In this document: positions 1-8,198 of the stretch, piece by piece
Layout: each line of letters opens with the position of its first letter
How positions within the stretch are numbered: the stretch's first letter is position 1
Notes under the pieces: generated by a model
What the model was told of the DNA's origin: nothing
Database searches by the model: none
The model's input: only the letters and a program-made list of their open reading frames with translations
NCBI GenBank assembly: GCA_964622715.1
Contig: CAZURR010000007.1
Span: 1 to 53,071 of the forward strand
Reading direction: 5' to 3'
Source of the DNA: Hyphomicrobium_A sp964622715
GTDB taxonomy: Bacteria; Pseudomonadota; Alphaproteobacteria; Rhizobiales; Hyphomicrobiaceae
DNA length: 53,071 bases
Made by a program: the position numbers and the translations under genes

Positions 1-2
1 TC

Positions 3-833
3 GTGAAGCTGGCAGTGGTTCTCGCGGCCATCTACGTCGTCGTGGCGATTGCGGCGTTCGTAATGCAGCGGCGTCTAATGTATTTCCCCGACCCCGTGCG
101 CGTTGAGCCATCGGCGTTCGCGCTTGCAGGTGTGGAGGAGCGCGAGCTTAAGGCCGATGGCGCCATCCTCGTCGCCTGGTATGGGCGCTCCGCGCCAGGG
201 CAGCCGACGCTGCTGTATTTTCACGGCAATGCAGGAAACCTCGCGAGCCGATCTGAGCGCGTGCGCAAGTACGTAGAGCGTGGCATCGGCATTCTTATGC
301 TGAGCTATCGTGGCTATGGCGGCTCCACGGGAAGTCCGTCGGAGCGTGCTAACGTGGCCGATGCAAAGGTGGCATACGATGCGCTGATTAGGGACGGCCT
401 CGCCCCCAAAGATATCATCCTCTACGGCGAGTCGCTGGGCTCTGGCGTAGCTGTGCAGCTTGCTGCGGAGAAGCCTGTGGGCGCCCTCATTCTCGATGCG
501 CCATATACGTCAATCGTCGACGTCGCCGCGCAGGCCTACCCGTTCTTGCCGGTTCGCGGGTTCATCTTCGATCGCTATGAAACAATGCGCCATTTGAATG
601 GTGTAAAGGCGCCATTGCTTGTGCTTCACGGCGAAGAGGACGAGGTCATCCCAGTTGCAATGGGGCGAGCAGTCTATAACGCCGCCAAGGGACTAAAGGA
701 GATCGTGACCTTTCCCGGTGCCGGTCATTCGGACCACCACTTGCTCGGGTCCTATGAAGAGGTATTTCGCTGGATCGACAACTTGCGTGGGCGCACCAAC
801 ATGGTGCCGCCAAAAATGCAAATGCGCCCGTGA
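3..833 (+). CDS. alpha/beta hydrolase, membrane-anchored
   Basis: A 276-residue alpha/beta-hydrolase fold protein of the ABHD13/BEM46-like type, probably a serine esterase or lipase of unknown substrate. The first 20 residues form one hydrophobic N-terminal segment (signal anchor), so the catalytic domain should be periplasmic or membrane-attached. Visible motifs are the oxyanion-side HGNAGN (about residues 73-78), the nucleophile elbow GESLGSG (Ser near 144), an Asp in HGEEDEVIP and a late GAGHSDHH that supplies the catalytic His. The GTG at base 3 gives a normal N-terminus for the family, but the window begins two bases earlier, so a start further upstream cannot be excluded. It converges on rpsU, with 70 bases between the stops. 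The fold is certain; the substrate is unknown. Confidence 0.8.
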   Translation: MKLAVVLAAIYVVVAIAAFVMQRRLMYFPDPVRVEPSAFALAGVEERELKADGAILVAWYGRSAPGQPTLLYFHGNAGNLASRSERVRKYVERGIGILMLSYRGYGGSTGSPSERANVADAKVAYDALIRDGLAPKDIILYGESLGSGVAVQLAAEKPVGALILDAPYTSIVDVAAQAYPFLPVRGFIFDRYETMRHLNGVKAPLLVLHGEEDEVIPVAMGRAVYNAAKGLKEIVTFPGAGHSDHHLLGSYEEVFRWIDNLRGRTNMVPPKMQMRP

Positions 834-903
834 GCGTTTTCGCTCGGGGCGCATGGCAATCGCAAACTATAAATTCGTGAAGAAAGGAGTTTGCCGCTCT
901 CAA

Positions 904-1164
904 CTAGCGGCGGCCAGGCGGCTTTGCGGCCCCTCGGGCAGCGGCGGCCGGCTTGCCAGGTAGCAACCCCTCGCGCTGTAAGCGCTTACGGGCAAGCTTG
1001 CGGGCGCGGCGTACGGCCTCGGCCTTCTCGCGAGCTTTGCGCTCTGATGGTTTCTCAAAAAAATTGCGAAGCTTCATCTCCCGGAAAATGCCCTCGCGCT
1101 GCATCTTCTTCTTGAGCGCCTTGAGAGCCTGATCGACGTTGTTGTCGCGGACGAGTACCTGCAA
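904..1164 (-). CDS. rpsU: 30S ribosomal protein S21
   Basis: Small-subunit protein S21, a late-binding protein near the 3' end of 16S rRNA that influences translation initiation. The body QVLVRDNNVDQALKALKKK followed by a basic helical stretch is typical. The open frame runs back to 1239, but family members begin exactly at M-Q-V-L-V. Here that first codon is TTG (1164-1162), preceded by AAAGGAAGG with a six-base spacer, so I place the start at TTG and obtain 86 residues. The C-terminal third is a Lys/Arg/Ala-rich extension usual in alphaproteobacteria and longer than the roughly 70-residue E. coli protein. It lies downstream of purK on the same strand but 150 bases away, so it probably has its own promoter. 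Confidence 0.9.
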   Translation of the reverse strand: MQVLVRDNNVDQALKALKKKMQREGIFREMKLRNFFEKPSERKAREKAEAVRRARKLARKRLQREGLLPGKPAAAARGAAKPPGRR

Positions 1165-1316
1165 GCGATGCCTTCCTTTGAAGTAATCTGAGTGATTGAA
1201 CAACACAAACACGCCCGCGGCGAGGAACCCCGCCGGCACCGCGTCTGCAATCGAATGTGAGCGGTCCCTACCAAAAAGCCGCGAATTTGTCCATCCGTAC
1301 TGTGACCTAACCCCGC

Positions 1317-2420
1317 CTATCCATCAGAAGATCGGGGCTTCAAGCGCGTGAAATGGCCCATTTTGCGGTCAGGGCGAGCCTCTGCTTTGCCGTAGAGATG
1401 CAGGCACACGCCAGGCTCGGCGGCAAGACGGCGCCAATCGTGCGCATCGACCCCGATAAGATTGTTCATCTGGACGTCTGAATGGCGATCGGTTGCGCCC
1501 AATGGCCAGCCAACAACCGCGCGGATGTGGTTCTCAAATTGGCTGACCTGGCACGCGTCGATCGTCCAGTGGCCGCTGTTGTGAACGCGCGGCGCAATCT
1601 CGTTGACGATCAGCGGCTCCGCGCTGTCACCGCCTACATGGAACATTTCGACGGCCAATACGCCGACGTGATTGAGCGCGGTCGCGATCTGTTCGGCAAT
1701 TTGGCGCGCGCGAACCAGATGCGGCAGTTGAAGATCCGATGGCACGGTGGACGATCTCAAGATTCCGCCCTTGTGGTGGTTCAGGGCGATGTCATAGAAG
1801 CGCGTCTCGCCAGCGGCGTTGCGTACAACGAGAACGGAGACCTCGCAGGCAAACGCTACAACGGCCTCCAGCACGGCTGCCCGGCGGCCAATTTCATCGT
1901 ACGCGGAGGCCAACTCTGCTGCATTTGTGATGCGCACTTGGCCCTTGCCGTCATAGCCGAGCCGGCGAGTCTTCAAAATTGCGGGAAGTCCTACAGCATT
2001 GATTGCGGTATCAAAATCCACCTGGGAGTCGATGGCGGCGAAAGGCGCGACGGGAACGTTGAGTTGCCAGATGAAGCGCTTTTCGACGAGCCGATCTTGC
2101 GAGGCCTCCAGTGACTTTGGTCCGGGGCGTACCGGCTTTATGCGTTCGGCCGCTGCGACAGCAGGGAGAGGCACGTTCTCAAACTCGTAAGTGATGACGT
2201 CAACATCGTCTGCGAACGCTTCGAGCTTGGCCGCATCGTCGAACGCGCCGATCATCGAGCCCTCGGCCACGTCGCATGCGGGGCCGACGACATCCGTATA
2301 TACCCGGCATTTGAATCCAAGGCGTGCCGCCGCGAGGATCAACATGCGCCCGAGTTGACCGCCACCCAATATACCAATTGTCGAACCTGGCGGCAGCGCC
2401 TGCATCGTTTGGCGTCTCAC
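1317..2420 (-). CDS. purK: N5-carboxyaminoimidazole ribonucleotide synthase
   Basis: ATP-grasp enzyme of de novo purine synthesis. It makes N5-CAIR from AIR, bicarbonate and ATP, and passes the product to PurE. The N-terminal nucleotide-fold motif GILGGGQLGRM lies near residues 16-26. The ATP-grasp core includes KTRRLGYDGKGQ, and the late segments VNEIAPRVHNSGHWT and GWPLG are family signatures. The frame opens with GTG at 2420, which overlaps the purE TGA as GTGA, with AAGGA just upstream. An internal ATG at 2405 is the alternative. At 367 residues it has the normal length. The four-base overlap implies translational coupling with purE. Confidence 0.93.
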   Translation of the reverse strand: MRRQTMQALPPGSTIGILGGGQLGRMLILAAARLGFKCRVYTDVVGPACDVAEGSMIGAFDDAAKLEAFADDVDVITYEFENVPLPAVAAAERIKPVRPGPKSLEASQDRLVEKRFIWQLNVPVAPFAAIDSQVDFDTAINAVGLPAILKTRRLGYDGKGQVRITNAAELASAYDEIGRRAAVLEAVVAFACEVSVLVVRNAAGETRFYDIALNHHKGGILRSSTVPSDLQLPHLVRARQIAEQIATALNHVGVLAVEMFHVGGDSAEPLIVNEIAPRVHNSGHWTIDACQVSQFENHIRAVVGWPLGATDRHSDVQMNNLIGVDAHDWRRLAAEPGVCLHLYGKAEARPDRKMGHFTRLKPRSSDG

Positions 2421-2911
2421 GCGTCCTTGGGCGAATCAGGCACGCTCGCAGTCTGCGCGGCGCGGTAGGCTTCGATGCGCTTCATGAGATTCGGGTCGTC
2501 GAGCGCAAGGATCTGTGCCGCAAGAAGGCCGGCGTTAGTGGCACCCGGGTCGCCGATGGCCAGCGTTCCAACAGGCACGCCGGCCGGCATCTGCACGATG
2601 GAGTAGAGACTGTCCTGACCGCCAAGTGCATTTGTCTGAATGGGAACGCCGAGCACCGGTAGCGGCGTCATGGAGGCTGCCATGCCGGGCAAATGCGCTG
2701 CTCCGCCGGCGCCAGCAATGATCACTTTCAGTCCGCGCTCTTTCGCCGATGTCGCATATTCGGCGAGACGTGCGGGTGTGCGATGCGCCGAGACGATTCG
2801 CGCCTCATAAGGCACATTGAGCTCGTCGAGGATTGCCGCTGCTTTTTTGAGGGTTGGCCAGTCAGACTGGCTTCCCATAATGATGCCGACGACGGCGGTC
2901 ACGTTGCTCAT
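2417..2911 (-). CDS. purE: N5-carboxyaminoimidazole ribonucleotide mutase
   Basis: PurE class I mutase, which converts N5-CAIR to CAIR in purine synthesis. The 164-residue protein has the N-terminal signature GIIMGSQSDWPT, then SAHRTPARL, which holds the catalytic His, and GAGGAAHLPGMAAS. These are all active-site segments of the octameric enzyme. It is the first gene of the leftward purE-purK pair. The Shine-Dalgarno signal before ATG 2911 is weak. The 235 bases upstream hold only a weak promoter-like stretch and no other supported gene. Confidence 0.95.
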   Translation of the reverse strand: MSNVTAVVGIIMGSQSDWPTLKKAAAILDELNVPYEARIVSAHRTPARLAEYATSAKERGLKVIIAGAGGAAHLPGMAASMTPLPVLGVPIQTNALGGQDSLYSIVQMPAGVPVGTLAIGDPGATNAGLLAAQILALDDPNLMKRIEAYRAAQTASVPDSPKDA

Positions 2912-3146
2912 TGCTGCGTTACGTCCGGCCCAAAAGAAAGCGCGGGATTACAGGAGTGAGGCGGTCTTTACAAGGGGCTTCCACGTTTACTTTCGGAGGT
3001 CTTACCATGTGCGGTGGCGGTCGCATTCGAGGCGGCGGCGTTCTTCAAACATACCTACCGGCCACTACTCAGGCGATGTGGCGCTGTTGCCGGGGGTGGA
3101 TGCCCAAGTCTGCTGACGCCGCGCGAGTGATTTGCGCGGTTGTGCG

Positions 3147-3353
3147 TCAGGCAATGATGTCAGGCAGCAATTGGTCCTCGATCACCGCTATGCGATCCTT
3201 GATGGCAAGCTTCCTTTTTTTGAGCCGTTTGATAAGGAGTTGCTCGGCCGTTCCCACGGCCTCAAGCGTCACGATCTCTTCGTCGAGATCGCGGTGCTCC
3301 GTCCTAAGCTTAACGAGTTCCTCACGGAGCTCTCTCTCGTCGAGACGCTGCAT
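3147..3353 (-). CDS. YdcH-like DUF465 protein
   Basis: A 68-residue all-helical protein of the DUF465/YdcH family, whose function is unknown. The sequence is two charged helices in a probable antiparallel hairpin: residues about 1-30 are rich in Glu, Leu and Arg, and LIKRLKKRKLAIKDRIAVIEDQ is the conserved second-helix region with the usual Leu-Lys-rich core. It is transcribed away from a second DUF465 gene at 3626, so the two paralogues are divergent across a low-G+C spacer with a long imperfect inverted repeat. It shares no close operon with purE, which begins 235 bases further on. Family assignment is good; role unknown. Confidence 0.8.
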   Translation of the reverse strand: MQRLDERELREELVKLRTEHRDLDEEIVTLEAVGTAEQLLIKRLKKRKLAIKDRIAVIEDQLLPDIIA

Positions 3354-3474
3354 ATTGCCGGTTCAGTCAAAACCCGCTCGCCGTAGACCCACCTGCGCAA
3401 ACTATCGACGTGTTCAGTGCATATGGCAAGCGACAGCCTAATCTAAATTCAGAAATTCTATGCCGATACCAAAG

Positions 3475-3552
3475 CTTAAGCTCAAGACACGGCGTATACA
3501 AATGTTTCACCTTGTATCACGTTTTGCCTTTACTTGGTGTCTTCAAGCTTAG
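3475..3552. repeat. imperfect inverted repeat between divergent DUF465 genes
   Basis: The outer arms are TAAGCTCAAGACAC (3477-3490) and GTGTCTTCAAGCTTA (3537-3551), complementary except for a TG/C difference. Nested inside are ATACAA (3496-3501) and TTGTAT (3512-3517) around a ten-base loop. The spacer is clearly A+T-richer than its surroundings. It could be a long operator region, a small structured RNA or a remnant of a miniature repeat; the sequence alone does not decide. The rest of the 3354-3625 interval shows no gene. Confidence 0.5.
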
Positions 3553-3625
3553 GCACGGGTTGGACAAACGCGCCACAATCTGTCAATTTGAGCCGGTTCG
3601 TTCAACATTCGCATGGAGGTCCACG

Positions 3626-3805
3626 ATGGCGCTTGGTGCTCACCTCGCAGAGCTAGCTGAGAAACATCGGATACTCAAACGAAAGATCGAAGAAGAGGTC
3701 GCCCGGCCGGGCTCGGACGATCTGGAGATACACCGGCTGAAGGTAGAAAAGCTGAAGATTAAGGATGAGATTGCGCGCCTCCAGTGCGACGAGACGCGAC
3801 ACTAG
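3626..3805 (+). CDS. YdcH-like DUF465 protein (second copy)
   Basis: A 59-residue DUF465-type helical hairpin: helix one carries LAELAEKHRILKRKIEEE, followed by a short Pro/Gly turn and a second helix with HRLKVEKLKIKDEIARLQ. The KLKIKDEI segment matches the LAIKDRI segment of the leftward paralogue at 3147-3353. I chose ATG 3626 because GGAGGT sits five bases upstream and the frame before it has no protein-like character. A hairpin plus T-run follows 58 bases after the stop. Function unknown; probably a cytosolic or nucleoid-associated small protein. Confidence 0.75.
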   Translation: MALGAHLAELAEKHRILKRKIEEEVARPGSDDLEIHRLKVEKLKIKDEIARLQCDETRH

Positions 3806-3862
3806 CCTCCTTCCGCGAGTGGTTTCCGCTCGCTGGAATAAATCGGCAAGATGCCTTGTAGT

Positions 3863-3896
3863 CCGGCCCCCTCGATCCGGGAGGGCCGGCTTTTTT
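3863..3896 (+). terminator. Rho-independent terminator after the DUF465 gene
   Basis: A G+C-rich stem, CCGGC(CC)CCTC pairing with GAGGGCCGG across a short loop, is followed at once by six T residues (3891-3896). It lies 58 bases after the stop of the rightward DUF465 gene and is oriented for that strand only. On the leftward strand, the end of the acyl-CoA synthetase side, no T-run follows. Confidence 0.75.
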
Positions 3897-3949
3897 GCGA
3901 GTTCACTCGCGGGAAGACGCGTTCCAAGCGACGGGTCCACGCCTGATCC

Positions 3950-5578
3950 TCACGCCTCTTTCGCCATCTGGCGCAGCTTGAACTTTTGTATTTTTCCCGT
4001 GGACGTTTTCGGCACCTCGGCGAACACGATGTGGCGCGGGCATTTGTAGTGCGCGAGCCCCTCCCTGCACCAGGCGACAAGCTCGTCGGTAGTCGCAACA
4101 GCGCCGGGGCGCAACTCAACGAACGCGCAGGGCGTCTCGCCCCACTTCTCGTCAGGCTTAGCAACGACGGCGCAATAGGCGATCGCCGGGTGCGTGTAGA
4201 GCACATCCTCCACCTCGATCGAGGAGATGTTCTCGCCACCAGAAATGATGATGTCCTTGGAGCGATCCTTCAGTTGAATGTAGCCGTCGGGATACAACAC
4301 ACCAAGGTCGCCGGAGTGGAACCAGCCGCCCGCAAACGCTTCGTCCGTGGCGCTCGGGTTCTTCAGGTAACCCTTCATGACAATGTTGCCACGGAACATG
4401 ACCTCACCCAGGGTCTCACCGTCGGCCGGAACGGGGGTCATGGTTTCGGGGTCCATTACGCTTAAGTCTTCCAGCGCGACGTAACGCACGCCCTGGCGCG
4501 ATCTCATGCGCGCACGTGCGGTATCGTCGAACTGGTCCCATTCAGTATTCCACTCGTTCACGGTGGCCGGCCCGTATGTTTCGGTTAGTCCGTAGAGATG
4601 GGTCAGATGGAATCCCGCCGCCGTCATTGCATCAAGCACAGACTGGGGCGGCGGTGCGGCGGCGTGATTGACATACACGCTGTGCAAGATCGGCCGCTTT
4701 TCTTCATCCTTAGCATTGAGCAATGTCGACATGACGATCGGCGCCCCGGAAAGATGCGTCACGGTGTGATCGACGATGGCGTCGTACATGGCTTTCGCCC
4801 GGACCCACCTGAGACAAACATGTACTCCCGCCACCACCGAAAGCGACCAGGGAAAGCACCAGCCGTTGCAATGGAACATCGGCAGTGTCCACAGATAGAC
4901 GGGATGCAAACCCATGCCTGTCTCGATGGTATTGGCGTAACACATGAGCGCTGCGCCGCGGTGGTGATAGACCACGCCCTTAGGGTTGCCGGTCGTGCCC
5001 GAAGTGTAGTTCAGCGTGATCGCGTCCCATTCATCGGAGGTCGTGCGCCAGGCAAATTCGGGGTCGCCCTTGGCTATGAGCTCGTCATAGTCGTCAGCAG
5101 ATAGGCGCTGGCCGCTTTGGGGGAATTCCTTGTCGTCATAGTCGATGACGATCGGATTAACTTTTGCCAGCGCCAGGGCCTCTTTCATCGCCGCGGAGAA
5201 CTCGCGGTCGACAATGAGCAGCTTGGTGTCTGCATGATCGAGTTGAAAAGCTATAATGTTCGGATCGAGCCGCGTGTTGATCGAATGCAGAACCGCGCCG
5301 GTCATGGGCACGCCGTAGTGCGCGTCGAGCATTGCCGGGGTATTGGCGAGCATTACAGAGACGGTGTCGCAAGGGCCGATGGATCGGCTAATTAGCACGG
5401 AAGCGAGCCGGCGGCAGCGCGCGTAGAACTCCGAGTAGTTGATACGCGAATCACCATGGATGATTGCCGTATGATTGGGATAGATCGCGGCCGCACGCTG
5501 CAGGAATTGCAAAGGCGTCAGCGGAAGGTAGTTGGCAGGCGTCTTATCGAGATGTTGGTCGTAGTGGCTGGAGGACAT
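3950..5578 (-). CDS. acyl-CoA synthetase (AMP-forming)
   Basis: Adenylate-forming acyl-CoA ligase of 542 residues, which activates a carboxylic acid to acyl-AMP and then acyl-CoA in the cytosol. The P-loop motif YTSGTTGNPKG is at about 191-201. Next come the YGLTETYGP motif, the hinge-region GWFHSGDLG and KDRSKDIIISGGENISS, and the C-terminal PKTSTGKIQKF, which holds the catalytic Lys. All core motifs are intact. Overall it resembles the medium-chain or DmdB-like (3-methylmercaptopropionate) branch of the family, but the substrate cannot be read from the motifs. It stands alone, with 158 bases separating its start from the end of trcR upstream. Confidence 0.88.
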   Translation of the reverse strand: MSSSHYDQHLDKTPANYLPLTPLQFLQRAAAIYPNHTAIIHGDSRINYSEFYARCRRLASVLISRSIGPCDTVSVMLANTPAMLDAHYGVPMTGAVLHSINTRLDPNIIAFQLDHADTKLLIVDREFSAAMKEALALAKVNPIVIDYDDKEFPQSGQRLSADDYDELIAKGDPEFAWRTTSDEWDAITLNYTSGTTGNPKGVVYHHRGAALMCYANTIETGMGLHPVYLWTLPMFHCNGWCFPWSLSVVAGVHVCLRWVRAKAMYDAIVDHTVTHLSGAPIVMSTLLNAKDEEKRPILHSVYVNHAAAPPPQSVLDAMTAAGFHLTHLYGLTETYGPATVNEWNTEWDQFDDTARARMRSRQGVRYVALEDLSVMDPETMTPVPADGETLGEVMFRGNIVMKGYLKNPSATDEAFAGGWFHSGDLGVLYPDGYIQLKDRSKDIIISGGENISSIEVEDVLYTHPAIAYCAVVAKPDEKWGETPCAFVELRPGAVATTDELVAWCREGLAHYKCPRHIVFAEVPKTSTGKIQKFKLRQMAKEA

Positions 5579-5737
5579 TGCTCGGCCGGCGCTTTTAGAG
5601 ACTGGGTCTAACCTGAATTTCTGCTCGTCTCCTAAACGCTAGCGAAAGCAGCGGTACTCAGCAACGCTCATGTATCGAGGGCTGCATTGCGGCAGCCCGG
5701 CGGATGTCCTGCGCTGCTTGCACCCACACAGTGCCGG

Positions 5738-6508
5738 CTACTCTTTGCTGCTTTCTTCCCCGTCAGACTTCTCCTCGCCGCCCGACATCCCCTTCAGCTT
5801 GGCGAAGACGCGGGCCTGCTGCTCTTCGGGGGTCTCCTCCCGCTTCTCCTCCTGCCTAGGCTGGATGATTTCCGCCCTGGGTCGCTCGGCTGTGGTGGCA
5901 GTTGCTGTTGTTGCCTCGGTGGGCAGCAGTGTGCCGCCCTTTCCCAGTGCCTTCTCTGCGTCCCTGTGTTCCCGGTCCAAGCGCCGTGCGGCCTTCTTCA
6001 CTTCGTTATCGAGGTCGATCTGCGAGCATAGACCCAACGTCACTGGATCTTGGGGCGTCAGGTTCGCTGTGTTCCAGTGGGTGCGGTCGCGGATCTGGTT
6101 GATCGTCGGCTTCGTGGTGCCAACCAGGCGCATGATCTGGCTGTCTTTGAGTTCGGGATGGTTGCGCAGGATCCAGAGGACAGCGTTGGGGCGGTCGTGG
6201 CGGCGTGAGACGGGCGTGTAGCGGGGGCCCTTTTTCGCCGGCGTAGGCGGCACGATGACCTTTGGCTCAGCGATGTGGAGCTCGTGGGTGGGGTCGCGTT
6301 CTGCGCGCTCAATCTCGTCGCGCGTGAGCTGCCCAGACGTCACCGGATCGAGGCCCTTGATGCCCTGGGCGACGTCACCATCGGCAATACCCTTGACCTC
6401 AAGCACGTGCAGCCCGCAAAACGCGGCAATCTGGTCGAACGTCAGCGATGTACTATCGACGAGCCATACGGCCGTGGCTTTGGGCATTAAGGGCTTGCGG
6501 TCGCTCAT
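5738..6508 (-). CDS. trcR: TrcR-type cell-cycle regulator (DUF1013)
   Basis: DUF1013 protein, a family found in Alphaproteobacteria and described as the cell-cycle transcriptional regulator TrcR. The conserved N-terminal block PLMPKATAVWLVDSTSLTFDQIAAFCGLHVLEVKGIADGD-like region (written here only as its ends, PLMPKATAVWLVDS and VKGIADG) and the central PNAVLWILRNHPELKD plus LVGTTKPTINQIRDR helix-turn-helix-like segment are diagnostic. The C-terminal 80 residues are Glu/Thr/Ala-rich and probably disordered. The frame extends to 6610, but ATG 6508 is preceded by GGAGGT and begins the family-conserved sequence, giving 256 residues. After the stop lies a GGGCTGC/GCAGCCC hairpin (5679-5698) without a T-run. 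Confidence 0.85.
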   Translation of the reverse strand: MSDRKPLMPKATAVWLVDSTSLTFDQIAAFCGLHVLEVKGIADGDVAQGIKGLDPVTSGQLTRDEIERAERDPTHELHIAEPKVIVPPTPAKKGPRYTPVSRRHDRPNAVLWILRNHPELKDSQIMRLVGTTKPTINQIRDRTHWNTANLTPQDPVTLGLCSQIDLDNEVKKAARRLDREHRDAEKALGKGGTLLPTEATTATATTAERPRAEIIQPRQEEKREETPEEQQARVFAKLKGMSGGEEKSDGEESSKE

Positions 6509-6580
6509 AGCGGCTTTACCTCCGGCATCCTGTGGTGCGTCCGCAGGGCCAAACTGTTCGGGGCAACTGGGGAATGGTGC

Positions 6581-6610
6581 CTTATAGCTTGGTGCGGCTC
6601 GTCCACGCAA
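6581..6610 (-). promoter_or_regulatory. putative sigma-70-type promoter of trcR
   Basis: Read leftward, TTGCGT (6610-6605) and TATAAG (6586-6581) are separated by 18 bases, which places a start site about 65 bases before the trcR ATG. The -10 element matches five of six consensus bases; the -35 is weaker. The interval 6509-6716 separates divergent trcR and the MaoC gene. Confidence 0.35.
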
Positions 6611-6716
6611 CCACAGATCCGGGGTTTTGGGGCGGCGCGTTGTTGCCGGCCGGGGGCAGCGCAGATAGGGTCGCGCGGCGCTAAACTAGCGGCAACAAAT
6701 GGGAGCAGCAGGAACA

Positions 6717-7148
6717 ATGACAGCGGCAAATGGCGTTTTCTTCGAAGACCTTAGCCTGGGCCAGGAGGCGAGCCTCTCCAATACCGTGAGCGAGGCCGAT
6801 ATCATCGCCTTTGCCGGCGTCTCAGGCGACCGAAATCCCGTTCATCTCGATGCTGATTATGCGGCAAAGACGATGTTCAAGGAGCGCATTGCCCACGGCA
6901 TGCTGTCGGCAGCCTACATCTCGGCGGTGTTCGGCATGAAGCTGCCCGGACCCGGCGCGATTTACATTTCGCAGATGCTCAAATTCAAGGGACCGGTCAA
7001 GATTGAAGATACGGTCGTCACCACCGTGAAAGTCGACGAGCTGATCCCAGAAAAGCGGCGTGCGCGCTTTGAGTGCGTCTGTACCGTCAACGACAAGCCC
7101 GTCGTCGAGGGCGAGGCAATGCTGATGGTGCCGGCGCGTCTGGCCTAA
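6717..7148 (+). CDS. MaoC-family (R)-specific enoyl-CoA hydratase
   Basis: Hot-dog-fold hydratase of 143 residues, similar to PhaJ/MaoC proteins, which hydrate trans-2-enoyl-CoA to (R)-3-hydroxyacyl-CoA. The catalytic signature is SGDRNPVHLDADYA, with Asp38 and His43 matching the family dyad, followed by AHGMLSAAYISAV. The reading frame opens at 6699, but ATG 6717 has AGGA at a good distance and is the better start. It could link beta-oxidation with polyhydroxyalkanoate synthesis, but no PHA gene is adjacent. The next gene, ribF, starts 31 bases later on the same strand and may be cotranscribed. Confidence 0.85.
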   Translation: MTAANGVFFEDLSLGQEASLSNTVSEADIIAFAGVSGDRNPVHLDADYAAKTMFKERIAHGMLSAAYISAVFGMKLPGPGAIYISQMLKFKGPVKIEDTVVTTVKVDELIPEKRRARFECVCTVNDKPVVEGEAMLMVPARLA

Positions 7149-7179
7149 GCGCGTTTTGAGCGCAGGAGCATTTTCCAAG

Positions 7180-8124
7180 ATGCGGGTGGTGCAAGGCTTT
7201 CGGGGAGTGCCTGATGCGGCCCGTGGTTCGGTACTCGCCATTGGCAACTTCGATGGTGTGCACCGGGGGCATCAGGCATTGTTTGCGGCTTCGATAGCGA
7301 AGGGTAAGGAGATTGGCGCGCCGTCGGGCGCGCTGATCTTTGAGCCGCATCCGCGCGAGTACTTCCACCCGAAGGAGCCGCACTTCCGTCTGACGACGCA
7401 GGCGCAGAAGCTAGCAATCTTCGAAGCGCTTGGCTTGGAACTTGCAATCGTACTCGATTTCGATGCTGAGCTTGCCGAGCTGGCAGCCGAAGCGTTCGTC
7501 TCTCGTGTGCTCGTGGAAGGTCTCGGTGCCCGGCACGTTGTCATTGGGCATGATTTTTTCTTTGGGAAGAATCGCGGTGGCACGCCGGAGACAATGCAAT
7601 CTGCGGCCGATTCGCTTGGGTTCGGTCTGACGGTCGTTGCGCCCGTTGCCGAGGGAGGCGAAGTTTTCTCCTCCAGCACCATTCGGCTGCGGCTAGCGCA
7701 GGGCGATGTAAAGGGCGCGGCTCAAATGATGGGGCGTTGGTGGCGCGTGGGCGGCACGGTGATTGGCGGCGCCAAGCGGGGTGGAGGGCTCGGCTTTCCC
7801 ACAGCCAATGTGCCGCTGGCGCGCGGCACAGGTCTCGGCCATGGCATTTACGCGGTGCGGACCTATCTCGGTCGGGACCGCTACGATGGGGCAGCATATC
7901 TAGGCACGCGGCCGACCTATGATGCTGGTATGCCGGTGCTCGAGGTGTATCTGTTCGATTTTGAGGGCGATCTCTATGACCGCGCGATCGAGGTTGAGTT
8001 CATCGACTTCATTCGCGATGACCGCAAATTCGACACCAGCGAGGCGCTGATCGTACAGATGCAAGACGACTGCGCCAGAGCCCGCGAAATCTTAAGCGGC
8101 GCCAGCATGGCCCCGCGAATATGA
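7180..8124 (+). CDS. ribF: bifunctional riboflavin kinase/FAD synthetase
   Basis: RibF phosphorylates riboflavin to FMN and adenylates FMN to FAD. The N-terminal FAD synthetase (nucleotidyltransferase) half has GNFDGVHRGH at about residues 22-31 and GHDFFFGKNRGG. The C-terminal kinase half has GGAKRGGGLGFPTANV and an ending typical of the family (DRKFDTSEALIVQMQDD). Of the candidate starts, TTG 7156 and ATG 7180, I take ATG 7180, with AGGAG about nine bases upstream; this gives 314 residues, the usual length. It lies directly before ileS, with a GAAGGC/GCCTTC hairpin just after its stop. The ribF-ileS-lspA order is widespread in proteobacteria. Confidence 0.93.
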   Translation: MRVVQGFRGVPDAARGSVLAIGNFDGVHRGHQALFAASIAKGKEIGAPSGALIFEPHPREYFHPKEPHFRLTTQAQKLAIFEALGLELAIVLDFDAELAELAAEAFVSRVLVEGLGARHVVIGHDFFFGKNRGGTPETMQSAADSLGFGLTVVAPVAEGGEVFSSSTIRLRLAQGDVKGAAQMMGRWWRVGGTVIGGAKRGGGLGFPTANVPLARGTGLGHGIYAVRTYLGRDRYDGAAYLGTRPTYDAGMPVLEVYLFDFEGDLYDRAIEVEFIDFIRDDRKFDTSEALIVQMQDDCARAREILSGASMAPRI

Positions 8125-8198
8125 AGGCCTTTAGCCTTCCTGGATCAGCAAGGCGCTTGCTGCTAGAACCCCCCGCGTGAAACCCGGCGAGACGGATA

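Noticed and set aside
1482..2114. Rightward 210-codon open frame opposite purK
   Set aside because: It is a shadow of the high-G+C third-position pattern of purK, with no family signature.
2911..3441. Rightward open frame with a good GGAGGT before ATG 3007
   Set aside because: The second half is antisense to the DUF465 gene and the translation is Ser/Arg-rich without protein-like pattern; only the ribosome-binding signal speaks for it.
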